A stretch of 64,000 bases of DNA from Oikopleura dioica (Eukaryota; Chordata; Appendicularia; Copelata; Oikopleuridae), in NCBI GenBank assembly GCA_907165135.1, contig OU015567.1, positions 7,197,001 through 7,261,000 of the forward strand. The letters are read 5' to 3'. The notes beneath the pieces were generated by a model that made no database searches, had not been told where the DNA came from, and saw only the letters and a list, made by a program, of their open reading frames with translations. Both the position numbers and the translations under genes were made by a program. Shown here one piece after another: positions 12,105-23,963 of this stretch. Within the stretch, counting starts at the first letter, position 1. Each line of letters starts with the position of its first letter.

Positions 12105-12361
12105 GGAAAGCTGTGTAAAAAACCTGAGTCAGGATTTCGAAAGAGCTTGAAATTGGACCTTTTTAACGTAGTATGATCTCAAAATTCGGCCACCTATAGC
12201 CGAATTATTCGTCAATATTTTCAATAATTCTGAATGAAAAATTCGTGTCAACGTCGTTAAATCGTATTTTTGGCAAAGCCGCTTTGCGGCTTCGTTTTCA
12301 AAAAAGCCGCGTTAATGAAGCTTTTTCAAACCCTGACTCAGGTTGTCTACACAGGTTGCCG
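12105..12361. mobile_element. TIR element, GGCAACCTGTGTAG family, copy A
   Basis: The left end (GCTGTGTAAAAAACCTGAGTC, about 12110-12130) and right end (GACTCAGGTTGTCTACACAG, about 12335-12354) are imperfect inverted repeats. The interior holds the palindrome GCCGCTTTGCGGC at about 12279-12291. Further copies lie at 24295, 24900, 29440 and 33394. No ORF, so it behaves as a MITE. Confidence 0.75.
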
Positions 12362-12365
12362 ATCT

Positions 12366-12553
12366 TCATCTGTTGTTAAAATAAAGCTTTCCATAGTTTC
12401 TTTCTTTTGAATTGATTCTTTCCGGAACGAGTCCCCCTCTTTGATCTTCTTTTAGTTTCAAGAGCGGCTTATATTTTGGAGCATATGGCGAGGCTTTGTG
12501 ATTTTTGGGAAAAGACTCTTCTTGCTCATAATTAATGATTAGTTTCTCCATAT
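12366..12553 (-). pseudogene. possible coding remnant beside a MITE
   Basis: An open minus-strand frame starts MEKLIINYEQEESFP and is rich in Lys and Glu. It ends at the edge of TIR element copy A. It has protein-like composition but no recognised domain and no neighbouring exon. It could be a broken gene or chance. Confidence 0.2.
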
Positions 12554-12572
12554 GTTGATTTCCGTGGCTCAA

Positions 12573-13982
12573 TATTTTTTGAATTCGGCGGGCGGCGGGT
12601 CAAGAGCGCTTGAAAGGCTTTGTCTCAGCTGCATGTAGTTCCGAATTAGTCCGAATTATAAATCTGTGAATAATTTACTTTCATTTATTTTGACTCGCTC
12701 GAGTGAGTCGGCCACGAAGATCGGATCTGAGCGTCAAGGGCTCTTGGACCTTGTTTGGAAAATCTAAAAAGGAAGCCCCTCTACAAACAAATCACCCGTG
12801 GAGAGAGTTTATGTACATCTACAGATAAGAGAGGCCTTCGGGAATCCCACAAGTGCCAGTAGTAAACAGTTGCTTGAATTATTTATCTGCTTGATCTTTT
12901 TTCAATGAAAGAAAGAACACTTACCATAGCATCCTATGAAAAGTTTCTTTCCCTGGAAATGGAAAGAAAATGAGACAAATCATTATTTGCTTATCTCCGC
13001 CTGGAATTAAAGATGTCCCGCTGAGTCCCCCGCTGAGGCGAAAAACGCCACCTTTTTGTCCCGTGTTTGCGCAAAAACGATTTTGGAGAATGGAAGTCTG
13101 CGTGAAAGTTACGAATCAGTATTCTTCAGTTACTGCATTCTTCATTATGTAAGAACCTGTTTTGTCTGTCCTTGTTGATTTCACAAAAAGACAACGGTTT
13201 ACATAAGACATTCGAGACGAATCTTAAATAATAGCATGTCACACATCACATGTTACATTTCCGAGTGAAAAAAAATCATCAAACTGGTTCTGAAAGTTGC
13301 TAATTTGGAGGCGTCCCTAAACGAGATAGGCTACTTTAGGGTCATTTTTAATGAGAGGTGTGTGAGTCCCTGTTTTCATCCTAGCTAAATATAGCCAAGC
13401 AATTACGACTAATACAGACACTTCCTCAAAAGGGATTGCGTACGGAGGCGAGCGCTAGAATCCTGACTTGAACCTTGTTTCAAAAATTGAATGACTGTAA
13501 TTGATCATTTAAAAATGACTCAGTATAATTTTTCTCTTGCAGAAATCAGCAAAACTCTAGCCGAAAACGATAAGACTCCTCAATCGAAATTTCATTGAAA
13601 AAAAAATTCTAACCGAAACGCCTATTTATAGCTTTCAAAACAGCACTATAAATCGCTATATCGAATAAACCTAGTAACCGAAATTTTCGCCAACATTTCA
13701 TCATTGAGTATTATTTTGTTTTTCATCATAAAAAGTACTAGACAGGGGTCAACCCTCTTTCAGCCATATTTTGCGCGTCGACAACAAATCAAATTTGCAA
13801 TTTTTCGATCGTCAAAGGGCTGATCTATCGTCATAAATGATGTAAAAGTACAACTCGAGCCAAGCATTAGAGGAGCGTAAGGGCCGTATAAGGAAAGACG
13901 CGTGTTGGATTTGCACGATCGAGCGCGTGAACCCGTCTCGTGCTGGTCGAGCTAGTACCAGCTACCGGATTTTCTAGCCATG
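12573..13982. other. intergenic upstream of GLDC
   Basis: No gene recognised. The last part must hold the GLDC promoter; the TATA-like site is listed separately. Confidence 0.4.
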
Positions 13983-13992
13983 CTATTTAAAC
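13983..13992 (+). promoter_or_regulatory. TATA-like box of GLDC
   Basis: CTATTTAAAC lies about 25-30 bp upstream of a plausible start region (CTCATTCCTC) and 102 bp upstream of the GLDC ATG. No splice-acceptor-like AG precedes the ATG, unlike many genes in this window, suggesting a conventionally capped mRNA. Confidence 0.5.
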
Positions 13993-14093
13993 CTCCGTCC
14001 ATCCGCTCATTCCTCATCAAAACTCAAAAACAAGAGCTTTAATAAAAAAACTTCGACTTTTTTCTAAATAGAGAGTCCAGAACTACAACAACG

Positions 14094-17000
14094 ATGATTT
14101 CCACAAAAATATCACCACGAACCTTACGACAACTCGGCATCCGATCCGACATCCTCAGATCAGTCTCTGCAATGGCCATGGAAACTCCGACTCGAGAAGA
14201 AGCCCTGACTACCAAACCACTTTTCTCTGTAACCCCAGTGAACGAGCGAAACCAAACCGAACTGTCGGTAAAAATCGGCAGGGGTTTCGAACAACGTCAC
14301 GTGGGACCCGGACCCCGAGAGCAACGCGCTATGCTTGAAACGCTCGGCTTCACCACCATCGAAGAATTGATCACACGAACCGTTCCGGAAAACATCCGAC
14401 TTCGCGGAAACCTACAGATTGCCGATGCAATGACCGAAGCTGAAATGCGCGAAGAATTCGAACGAATCGCGAAGAAAAACGAGCCCTTCACCTCTTTCAT
14501 CGGCATGGGCTACCACAACTGCTTCACCCCTGGGCCAATCCTGCGGGATGTCCTTATGAACCCTGGCTGGCACACCCAGTACAGCCCATATCAGGCTGAA
14601 ATCTCGCAGGGCCGACTTCAATCTCTCTTGAATTTCCAAACCATGGTTTCTGATCTTACCGGACTTGCTGTCTCCAACAGCAGCTTATTGGACGAAGCTA
14701 CCGCTGCTTGCGAATCGCTCTCGCTCATGATCAACGGAACAAAGGGCAAGAGAACCAAAGTGCTTGTAGACTCGAAGTGTCACCCGCAGACGATCGCTTG
14801 TCTCCAGACGCGCGCTACTAACAAAAACATCGACGTAGTGATCATGCCCAAGAATCAAATGGGCGAAGCGATGGACACCAAAACATGCGGCGTGATCGTG
14901 CAGTACCCAGACACCGAGGGCAACATGGATGACATTACCGAATTGGTAGACAGCGTTCACAACAACGGAGGATTGGTAAATACAATTGCATAACTAGAAC
15001 TGTTACGTAATATTTTAACAACTAGGTCAGCATGGCTACGGATCTCCTGGCGCTTTCCATCATCAAATCACCTGGTGAAATCAATGCTGACGTCGCTTTC
15101 GGTTCATCCCAGCGACTTGGTATTCCAATGTACCTTGGCGGCCCTGCAGCTGCCTTCTTCGCTACTCGAGAACAGTTTGCTCGACAAGTTCCTGGCCGAA
15201 TCGTTGGTGTTTCAAAAGATGTCAACGGCAAGCCCGCACTCCGACTTTCCCTCCAAGCACGAGAACAGCACATCCGCCGAGAAAAAGCCACTTCCAATGT
15301 CTGCACCGCTCAAGCACTCCTTGCCAACGCGGCGGCAATGTGGGGCGTTTATCATGGACCCGAGGGAATGGTCGAAATCGCCGAATCTATTCATCACGCA
15401 GCCTTGGTCGTCGCTCATGGCGCGAAATTAGCAGGCCATAAAGTGTTGACCGAGAACTTCTTTGAGACGATGAAAATTGATGTTGGCGAAGAAAAAGCTA
15501 TTATCTTGAAGAAAGCGCATCAGGCGAGAATCAATCTCAGAGATTACACTGATGAATCTTGCATTGGCATTGCTCTTGGTAAGATTCGAGCTTGAAGATA
15601 ATTCGCTAACTGATTTATTTCTAGATGATACAGTCACACGCGACCAGATAGACATGCTTCTTTTGATCCTTGGAAGCCCAAAGATGGTCGGCGATTTGGA
15701 CGAAGTAGACATTGACGACATCGACAGAAACTCAATCGCTTCAAGCGACTTTGTTCGAAAAACTTCATTCATGGAACATGAAGTCTTCAAAATGGTCAGA
15801 TCAGAGCTCGAACTTGTTCGCTACATCAAGGAGCTCGAACGAACTGACTTGTCGATGGTGCACTCAATGATTCCCCTCGGCTCTTGCACCATGAAATTGA
15901 ATGCTTCCTCTGAACTTGAGTATTTGAGCATGCCTGAGTTCACCAACTCGCATCCATTTGCTCCAGAGTGGCAGAATCGCGGATGGAAGCAAATTTTCAA
16001 CGAGTTGGAAAACGATCTTGCTGAAATTACCGGCTACGATAAAGTGTCACTTCAGCCCAACTCGGGCGCTCAGGGCGAATACGCGGGTCTAGCTGCTATA
16101 AATGCTTATCACAAAGCAAATGGTGAAAAACGAGGAATCTGTTTGATCCCAACTTCTGCTCATGGAACTAACCCTGCTTCGGCCACCATGGCTGGGTTGA
16201 AAGTCAAGGCGGTCAAAGTCAACTCTGACGGATCCATCAACCTCGATTCGCTCAAAAACGAGCTTCACAAGCACCAGGAAACGTATCTAGCATCATGGTA
16301 ACCTACCCATCCACATTCGGCGTCTTCGATGAAGATATTTCCGACATTTGCGGGCTCGTCCACGATGTCGGTGGTCAAGTCTACCTGGATGGAGCTAACT
16401 TGAATGCTCAAATGGGCCTTTCTCGTCCTGGAAAGTACGGAGCTGATGTTTCTCATTTGAACCTTCACAAGACCTTCGCCATTCCTCATGGTGGCGGTGG
16501 ACCTGGCGCTGGACCCATTGGTGTCCGGGCTCATCTCGCGCCATTTCTGCCGTCTCATCCAGTCATGCCAGGCACAAACCATGCAACTAGCTTTGGTTCC
16601 GTTTCCGCCGCCCCATACGGCAACGCTGGTGTCTTGCCAATCTCCTGGTCGATGATTAAAATGCTCGGGCCAGAAGGACTTCGCCATTCATCTGAAATCG
16701 CCATTTTGAACGCCAACTACATGCGAAAACGGCTCGATGGCTACTACCAGATTCTTTATACAGGTTCGCATGGAATGTGCGCGCACGAGTTTATCATCGA
16801 CATTCGACCTTTCAAGAAGACCTGCGGCATCGGAGCACTCGACGTCGCCAAGCGATTGATGGACTACGGCTTCCACGCTCCTACAATGTCTTGGCCAGTG
16901 CCAGACACGCTCATGATCGAACCAACCGAGTCAGAAGCAAAAAGCGAGCTTGATCGCTATTGCGACGCTCTGATCTCCATTCGAGAAGAAATTTCCGCAA

Positions 17001-17233
17001 TTGAAAATGGCTACGTCTCCAAGATCGACAACGTTCTCAAAAACGCCCCACACACGATGGAAAGCGTTCTTTTTGGAGAGTGGGATCATGCGTACTCGCG
17101 AAAGAAGGCTACCTTTCCTGCGCCTTGGCAGCACAATGGAAACAAGTTCTGGCCTACTGCTTCCAGATTAGATGATACTTTCGGAGATAAAAACCTGATC
17201 TGCTCGTGCCCTCCTATGAGCAGCTACAGATAA
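14094..17233 (+). CDS. GLDC: glycine decarboxylase (P-protein), with a one-base frame break
   Basis: PLP-dependent P-protein of the mitochondrial glycine cleavage system, which decarboxylates glycine and passes the aminomethyl group to the H-protein. Three exons: 14094-14975, 15026-15578 and 15625-17233, about 1014 aa, near the family's length. The N-terminus ([16 protein letters not shown]) looks like a mitochondrial presequence. The cofactor site [18 protein letters not shown] is intact, with the Lys that binds PLP. Near 16279-16281 (GAAACG) the frame slips by one base. Upstream reads ...HKHQE and then a stop; downstream IMVTYPS continues the conserved alignment with no residue lost if one A were added. 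This is either an assembly deletion in a short A run or a genuine inactivating change. No 8-nt intron is credible here. No second GLDC copy is in the window. Confidence 0.9.
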
Positions 17234-17829
17234 ATTTAAGAAAAATTTTCTTTTCTGTCTGATTAACAATCTGCTACCTCATCAATCATCCTTGCTGCCA
17301 ACATTTAATGTACATAGAATTGAATCAACAAATTCAAATTTACGATTTATTCTCTGAATCAATGAAAACTGGAAGGTTTTTTAAAAAGCATCATTTTGAG
17401 AAACAGTTTCTTCTTCAATTGTTCCTTGTTTCTCTTCCTGGCTCTGATGAGTTTTGTCATCGCGTAGTTCGGTACAAACATTTGTCCGAGTCTTTTACTG
17501 TTAAAAAATGAAAGATCAAACGCAAAAATCGCCGAATAAAAGGCAGAAAAGAGTAAAACTAAGTTCATTTTCATGAAAAAATAAAGGTTTTGCTTGTCAG
17601 CCTTTTTTACTTAGTTGATTTTGAGGGACAGAGATTTATACTTTTAATTTGAGGGCGCTGTATCCGACTTCTTCATATGCGTTAAATTGAGCTTGAATCA
17701 ATTTTTCGCAAAATAGTTGTCAAATTTAACTACTGCATTCAATATTTTCCTATTCTTTGGGAAGGCGTGGCTCTCATTAGATCTCATAAATTCAAAAATC
17801 ATTCATCGCGTAACCAAAATCTCAAGCCA

Positions 17830-18986
17830 ATGAGCCTCAAATTTTTCATCGTTGACGCTTTCGCTGGAGAGCCGTTTTCAGGAAATCCAGCTGCTGTTGT
17901 CTTTTTAGAGAAAAAGCTTGAAGAAGAAGAGTACCTAAAGTACAGCGCAGAGTTTAACCTTTCCGAAACGGCTTTTCTTCTTCCGCTTGAAGGCAAGAGT
18001 CTAAATTTGAATGAGAATCCAACGAGATTCTCTCTCCGCTGGTTTACGCCCACTGTTGAAGGTTTTTATTGCATTTGAAAGTAAGCAAATAACCGATGTT
18101 CTTTTAGTAAATCTTTGTGGTCATGCGACGCTAGCAGCTTGCGCGGCATTGGAAGCTTTTGGAATTGTTGCAAATGAGTTCGAATTTGAAACACTTTCGG
18201 GACTTCTCAAAGGTGTTAAAGATGAAGAAAACTGGTGCCTTCAATTTCCATCGAATCCTCCAGCGGGTTTATTTCCGTTTCTTTGAAATTCTCGACAAGT
18301 ATCAATTCAGAAATGGAGAAAACCTGGCACTCTGAAGTAACAAATTCAATCTTTGATGACAATGACGTCGTTTCGAAGATTTTCTATTCTAGCGCGACGA
18401 AAAAGATGATCATCGTTCTTGATGAAGAGGTATTAAAGATGATCATATAAATTGTATAACTTTTAGCTTCCAATTGATTTCTTGAGAAATCTTCAAGTCG
18501 ATTCTACGAGGATGTTTGAAAGCTGTCCAAGGTTCATGATCGTCACGAGAAAAAATATATATCTGGTTATTCTAGTGGCGAGGTTGTTCGAGGAGTATCA
18601 ATAACAAAAGCTGTAAAAGAAGATGAGAACCTGGACTTTGTCTCGAGATACTTTTCACCGTGGGCTCGTGTCTGAACAACTACTGACATAATTCAGTAAG
18701 AAGCTCAGTCTGTTGTAACAGAACGAGCCTGACGCAAGAACGGGATCCCAGAGGATCCAGTTAATGGCTCGTCGCATACTAATCTCGCGCCGCTCTGGGC
18801 GAAGCTGCTCGGCAAAGTTCAGCTCAGGGCGAAAATGGTGTCTAAAAGAGGAGGAGATCTATCTTTACAAGGTAAATTGAACATTTCCTCAGTTAAAAAT
18901 CATCCTTTTTAGTGAAAGAAAAAGAAGTTATGATAGGAGGACCGTCCAATCTCTTTGCATCTGGCCATGTGTGTGTTGAAATTTAA
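17830..18986 (+). CDS. PBLD: PhzF/PBLD-family isomerase-like protein
   Basis: Seven exons (17830-18061, 18108-18266, 18311-18429, 18467-18531, 18576-18669, 18739-18871, 18913-18986) with exact phases give 291 aa, the usual length for PBLD. Diagnostic segments: DAFAGEPFSGNPAAVVFL at the N-terminus; LSETAF with the conserved Glu of PhzF enzymes; RWFTPTVEVNLCGHATLA; RYFSPW; EDPVNGSSH; and a C-terminal RGGDLSLQ. The fold is a two-domain diaminopimelate-epimerase type. In animals the substrate of this family is not settled. All introns are 40-70 bp and GT-AG. The start at 17830 matches the family N-terminus; an upstream in-frame ATG at 17767 is less likely. Its stop lies 29 bp from the stop of the convergent gene on minus. 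Confidence 0.92.
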
Positions 18987-19015
18987 AAGCCTATCACATT
19001 GAAAATAAGTTAACT

Positions 19016-20265
19016 TTATTCAACAGGGCAGTATTTGCAAAGGGGCTTTTTGAAGTCTTGATAATTTGCGAGTCGTTTTATTTCGGGATCCAAGCATTCG
19101 CAGCATCCTTCGTCAGATGAGTTTTCTTGTCGGTACCAAAAGCCTTTTCCAGCGCCCATGGCTTCGCATTCCACCATGCAGTCTGAAAGTTACAGTAGCG
19201 AAATTTGATTTGTTGATGTTTGTTCTTACCAGCTTCAGGCAGACAATGGTGATGAAAAGTCGTTTTTGGAAGATGGGCATTTTCGCGATGGAGGAGCCCC
19301 GAACTGAACTAAAGGACCACGTGAAACTGTAATTCTGAATGTCTGTATAAAATACCTCGTTCAGGGCAAACATATCAAAGGAAAAGAGGTCTGCATCATC
19401 CAAAAAGTCGTTGGCTAGATCACTAGAACAGCGCGTTATCTATGAATTGATTTTGTTACTCTACTTGTATCTGTTTTTCGTGACAAATTCCGAGGTAAAT
19501 TTGACCGTGCTGTCCTCCTCAATGTCTTCGATTTCGTCGCACACGGCTAGATTATCGTTAATTGGAGGTAAAGCTCCTCAACCGCTGCTCATAAAAGAGC
19601 TGGTTATATTTTACGCTGAGAGCTGTCGCGGTAAAGGTCATGACTCGTTTATAATACTACGTCAATCAGCAGAAAATGATTTAATTGCTTCCATTCTGAG
19701 CCTTTTAAATGTCATGTCTCTTTCATGCTCACTTCAGGATACAAGTTATCCTCTCGGCTATCATAAAAATAAACCATGGCCTTTCGATAACTACCTGATG
19801 GAAGAGTCTTGCGTCTGCAGCAGTCCTCCATGCGATTGCCGACTTTTTCCAAATGAAAAGAAAGACATTCAAAGCATTTGTCACATTCTTCCCTCACTCC
19901 TCTTGAAAGCCGACCAGAATTGTGAAACGGGCATTTGGCGCAGTTCAAAGCAGGTCGTTGAATTTCGTGCGAGTCCCAGAGTAATCCGATGCTTCCAACG
20001 GTCTTTTCCAAATGACTTCCGCGAAGGGATTTTAGAGCATCGGCCAGGGGGACTTTTTCGACGTCTGTTTCATACGATTTCGGCCGGATGTCTAAACCAT
20101 GAAGACTGCAAATCGCGTAGCTCCTAAAAATTTCATAGAAAATCAGAGCCTCGAAACTCGATCCTGAATTTCCTCCCTTTTTTACCTTTCACAGACACTA
20201 TCAAAGCTAACTTCCTCATCTGCTGCTTCTAAAAACTTCAGAAGAAGAATTCCCAGTCTGACCAT
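19016..20265 (-). CDS. secreted cysteine-rich protein, unknown family
   Basis: Supported exons on minus: 20265-20186, 20123-19733, 19546-19465, 19422-19356, 19308-19230 and 19182-19016. Phases agree for all except the join between 19733 and 19546, where another small exon (perhaps near 19650-19580) is needed. The start MVRLGILLLKFLEAA looks like a signal peptide. The second exon carries several Cys (CAKCPF, CDKCFECL, EDCCRR), and the last reads DCMVECEAMGAGKGFWYR...GCCECLD...LCKYCPVE. Cys-rich spacing suggests disulphide-bonded repeats. I do not recognise the family. An AATAAA overlaps the stop codon, so the 3' UTR must be very short and close to the convergent PhzF gene. Confidence 0.7.
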
Positions 20266-20628
20266 TTCGATATTATCTTTCTCTTTTTACTGATAAATGA
20301 CTCTTTTTACGAAACACGGCAGTTTTGAAAATACGAGATTCGGATGAGTTTTCGACAAAAACGTTGTAAAGCGCGATATTTTCTGGTTGACGGCGCTCCG
20401 GCTCCTTTGTCAAACTATTCAAATTTGCTCTAGCGTCGTATTCACTCGGCTACTCTGCTGTTTGTTCACTGAAAATCACAGTTCAAAAATATAAGTTTCT
20501 ACTGAGAAAAATAGCGTAATGATATAATAACGTCATACTTATTGTTCTAGCTATTCTTTAAAAGTCCTTTGTCTGTGTGAAAATTTATGATCTTTGGAAA
20601 GATCACTGCTCCCAGCTTCAAAAGCAAC

Positions 20629-22225
20629 ATGAAGTTGTTCGCGAGTTGCCTCGTTTTTTCTTCCTCTGCAGAGATTGCCCTGTCTTCTGATGATTTAGCA
20701 AAGTTCAAGTGCAGGTCAAGCGGAAGCTGGCAACTTCCTCAGAGCTGTGGGTCCTCGGTAAATAATATCGGCTGATTTTTTTTATTGTTTTTATCTGATT
20801 AAAGTGCACCGATTCGGACAAGGCAAATATAGCATGTCAAGTTAACCTATCAATTGACCCCAGTGATGAAAACTTTTTGGTAAGTATTTGCTTTCTATAT
20901 CTTTTAAAGAAAGTATCAGCTGTTCACTTCCAACGGCGTCCCTGACCACAATGCATGCGCTGCGGCGCCGCAATCAACCGTCGACCCTCAGAATTACTCG
21001 TACAAGATTCCTCGAGAACCGGTCAAAAGGGCTGGCAATCCGGAAGACTTTGGTACTACCAACATGGCGGAAATCGGCTTTGCAATAAATGGAGTCCCAT
21101 TTTACAACCCCTACGACGCTGCTTGCTGCGATGCGGGATTGTACGAGCTACATGCGCTGGATCTTTGCTATGCTCATCCAAATGGTCAAGGAGGCAGGTA
21201 TCATTACCATGTTTGGTCTCCCTGTATCGCAGAATGCACTGGTGAGTCTGAACTGGTCGGCATTGCCTTAGACGGGTTCCCAATTTACGGCCCTGGAATC
21301 AATCCGGAAACTGGCAAAGTCTGGTCCCAGAGCGACATGGACTTTTGCGGCGGAAAAGAAGTTGATGGAAAGTAAGTTCATTTTCAAAAGAATTTTACGC
21401 CAACTATTCTAGATATGCGTACTACGTTACAGTTGACTTTCCTTATGTGTTACAATGTTACCGTGGGGAAACGAGCTCGACCTTCAAAGATGGACAGGAG
21501 TTCCGTGCTACAGGAACATGCGCGCCGAACAATGAAGGCTGCAGCCCGGGTGCTGGGGGCGGGCCTGGAGGTCCAGGAGGACCAGGAGACTCTGGTGGGC
21601 CAGGGGGTCCAAGAGGTCTACCAGGAACCAGGCCAAATCATCACGCTCACGGTCGAAAACGAAGAGATATTCATGATCAAACTGAGAGTTGGTTTCAAGA
21701 GCTGGAGAACCTTACTAATCTTGGATACACTTCGTCCTACTCCAAAGAAATCCTGAGACATGTTGAAAAGAGGCAAGATTCTTCTTCAGTTCTTCTTAAA
21801 AAATCTTCTTTAGCCGAACAGTCAGAAGTGTTGAAACTCTATCCTCTGCTATTGATGAAGTCATCTCTGCAGGCGACGGTCGATTCACGAAGGAAATCTA
21901 CTTGAAGCACCTGAGCTACCAGTGCAATTCATGCAACGGGCCTAGAGATCTTTACGTATGTTCGTATCCATCGACAGATTTTTTAATCTTTTAGTTGAAC
22001 TGCACGGCGGGGAGACATGATACATGTACTGGAGAACGAAGTCTGTTTACGCTCCAAGATGAGGATACTTCTGTGAATAACGGAGACGGAGGGGATGCAG
22101 GAGACAGAGAAAATAATGAAGATGGGGGAAACAATGGAGATACCGCGGAAACTGGAGGAAATGGAGCAGGTTTCAATACTGTTTCAATTTCTGTACTGTC
22201 GATGATGTCATTATTTATGCGATGA
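20629..22225 (+). CDS. YHYH-domain surface protein with collagen-like insert
   Basis: Exons 20629-20757, 20805-20879, 20914-21371, 21413-21769, 21814-21955 and 21995-22225. A signal peptide (MKLFASCLVFSSSAEIA) is followed by a YHYH domain: GFAINGVPFYNPYDA, GRYHYHVWSPC, GIALDGFPIYGPG. A Gly-Pro-rich collagen-like stretch (GGPGGPGGPGDSGGPGGPRG) follows, then a dibasic site (GRKRRD). After further sequence comes an Asp/Gly/Asn-rich tail, ending in a hydrophobic C-terminus (VSISVLSMMSLFM) that suggests a GPI anchor or late membrane segment. The fourth intron (21770-21813) reads GA...AG; only this splice keeps the frame (HVEN joined to RTVRSVETL). The biochemical role of YHYH domains is unknown to me. 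The first in-frame ATG at 20587 is less likely than 20629, which starts the signal peptide. Confidence 0.85.
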
Positions 22226-22799
22226 TATACCGTATTTCTCTTAGATATAGAATAAAGGATTTGTTAGAATAAATAGCTCATTTACTCCGCAGCAAAAATA
22301 ATTGCGCCAAGTTGTGATAAGTGCACTAAACCGAGGATGTTGGACTTCTTGCGCATCTGGCTAAGATTGTGTTCGACAGGCTAATCCTTGACTCAACCTT
22401 TCGATTGCGAGATAATTGATGTTTTCACAATATAAAGTTGTATCTGAAGAATTTGTCGAACTCACAATTCGCGAAAAAAGAGGAACAGCGATGTTAGAAT
22501 CGAAAAAAAAGAAAGATGAGATATTGACAATATCATATTGTTTTGCCGTGGAGGATTAGACCACTTTTAGTATAAAGCATTTGTCCAAAAACCTTCAGAT
22601 GATGAAAGGTTTTAGTTTTTAGCACAGCTATAGCATTCGGAGAGGAGGAGCAAAAGAAATGAATAATTAACAGTAAATTATTGATGAATATTAAACGAAT
22701 TGCGAATTGACAGAATCGATCTCGATTTACAGGAATTCAGAAATAAGTACAGAGTTTGAGCGTTAATTATGAAGAGAAACAGTACCTGCCACGTAGATA
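22226..22799. other. AT-rich intergenic spacer
   Basis: 3' flank of the YHYH gene, with AATAAAGG at about 22251. No other gene seen. Confidence 0.5.
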
Positions 22800-22808
22800 G
22801 GCCAATTC

Positions 22809-23811
22809 GGCAGCAACCGTTTTGCCCGTTTTGCCGTTCTGCCCCAATGCCGTTTCGCCCCGAATGCCGTTCTGCCCGTTCAGGGCAAAACGGAAAAATG
22901 GGCTGAACGGCATTTCGGGCAAAACGGCATTGGGCAAAACGGCATTCAGAAAGTAACCAATTTGAAAAATTTAAGTCTTTATTCTTAAAAATTTAAACCT
23001 TTTAACCTGTTCAATCATCAATTTACTTTCAAATTTCAATCAATCAAATCTATTTTTGGAATTTCCGATTTCCAAACGCACTATAAAGTCCAGCCCGAGT
23101 CAGAATCGAATCAGTTCCGTCGGCTCCAATCAAAAGGTTTTTTCAGGTTTCGAGTATTATTTTTCAAGTACCTACCCCATTTATGGGTATTCTATTATAA
23201 AACCCGAGGAGCGGGCCTTTATACCCTCTAGGTATCTGACCTAAAATTACAGTCTGAAATTGGTACTTGGCATACCGATTGGAACCGAGAGGTACCGGTC
23301 GGTAAAAACTCAATATGAAATCAAAGTATTCATCAAACTGACAACCTTTTCTGATAGAAATCACGGTCAAAGGGGGTCGGTGGTCGAGAATTCGACCCAG
23401 TTTTTCTAAAGCTTCCAATATTAGTGCTTAGTAGTACCTACCTATTAACTATTCTAAATCTATTTTTGGAATTCCCGATTTTTACAACCGACGTTCTCAC
23501 TTCTGCAGAGATTAGCAGGCGCAACGCTGAGATCGAACTTTTTTTTGAGGTGACAAAAAACTCGAACTCATTGTTTTCGTTTCGTGTAAATTTTAATTAT
23601 TCAGTATAATTAGCTAAATTCCATCATAATTAAGTAACTTTGCCCTCATCAGCTAATTGAAAATTATTATCGAAATGAACGCTTCAAAAATGCCGTTTTG
23701 GCCGAAATGCCGTTCAGCCCATTTTTCCGTTTTGCCCTGAACGGGCAGAACGGCATTCGGGGCAAAACGGCATTGGGGCAGAACGGCAAAACGGGCAAAA
23801 CGGTTGCTGCC
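22809..23811. mobile_element. 1-kb long-TIR foldback element with 9-bp target duplication
   Basis: Arms of about 125 bp (from 22809 and up to 23811) are near-perfect reverse complements starting GGCAGCAACCGTTTTGCCCG. They are flanked by the 9-bp direct repeat GGCCAATTC (22800-22808 and 23812-23820). The arms consist of short units around AACGGCAAAACGG in alternating orientation, the same architecture as the element at 361-1014 but with different sequence. The centre contains a 25-bp direct repeat (about 23046 and 23456) and no transposase ORF. Mutator-like by TIR length and duplication size (inference). Confidence 0.88.
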
Positions 23812-23963
23812 GGCCAATTCAGCCCATTTTCTGGAAGAGGACACCTTGTCCGATTTGAATATTTTAACTGCGCACTTCTGGCCGAAATAAAGCCTGCTTT
23901 CCAAGTTTAATTTTATACTATTTTTCAGACGGACAGAAATTAAAACAAAAGAAAAACGAGACC

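Noticed and set aside
14297-15790. Minus-strand ORFs across GLDC exons
   Set aside because: Shadows of a well-conserved plus-strand coding region, with no independent motif.
16281-16290. An 8-nt GTATCTAG intron in GLDC
   Set aside because: Too short to splice and it would delete conserved residues. A one-base indel fits the alignment better.
21440-21905. Apparent frameshift in the YHYH gene at an A6 run
   Set aside because: A 44-bp GA-AG intron (21770-21813) restores frame and phase without any sequencing error, in line with other introns here.
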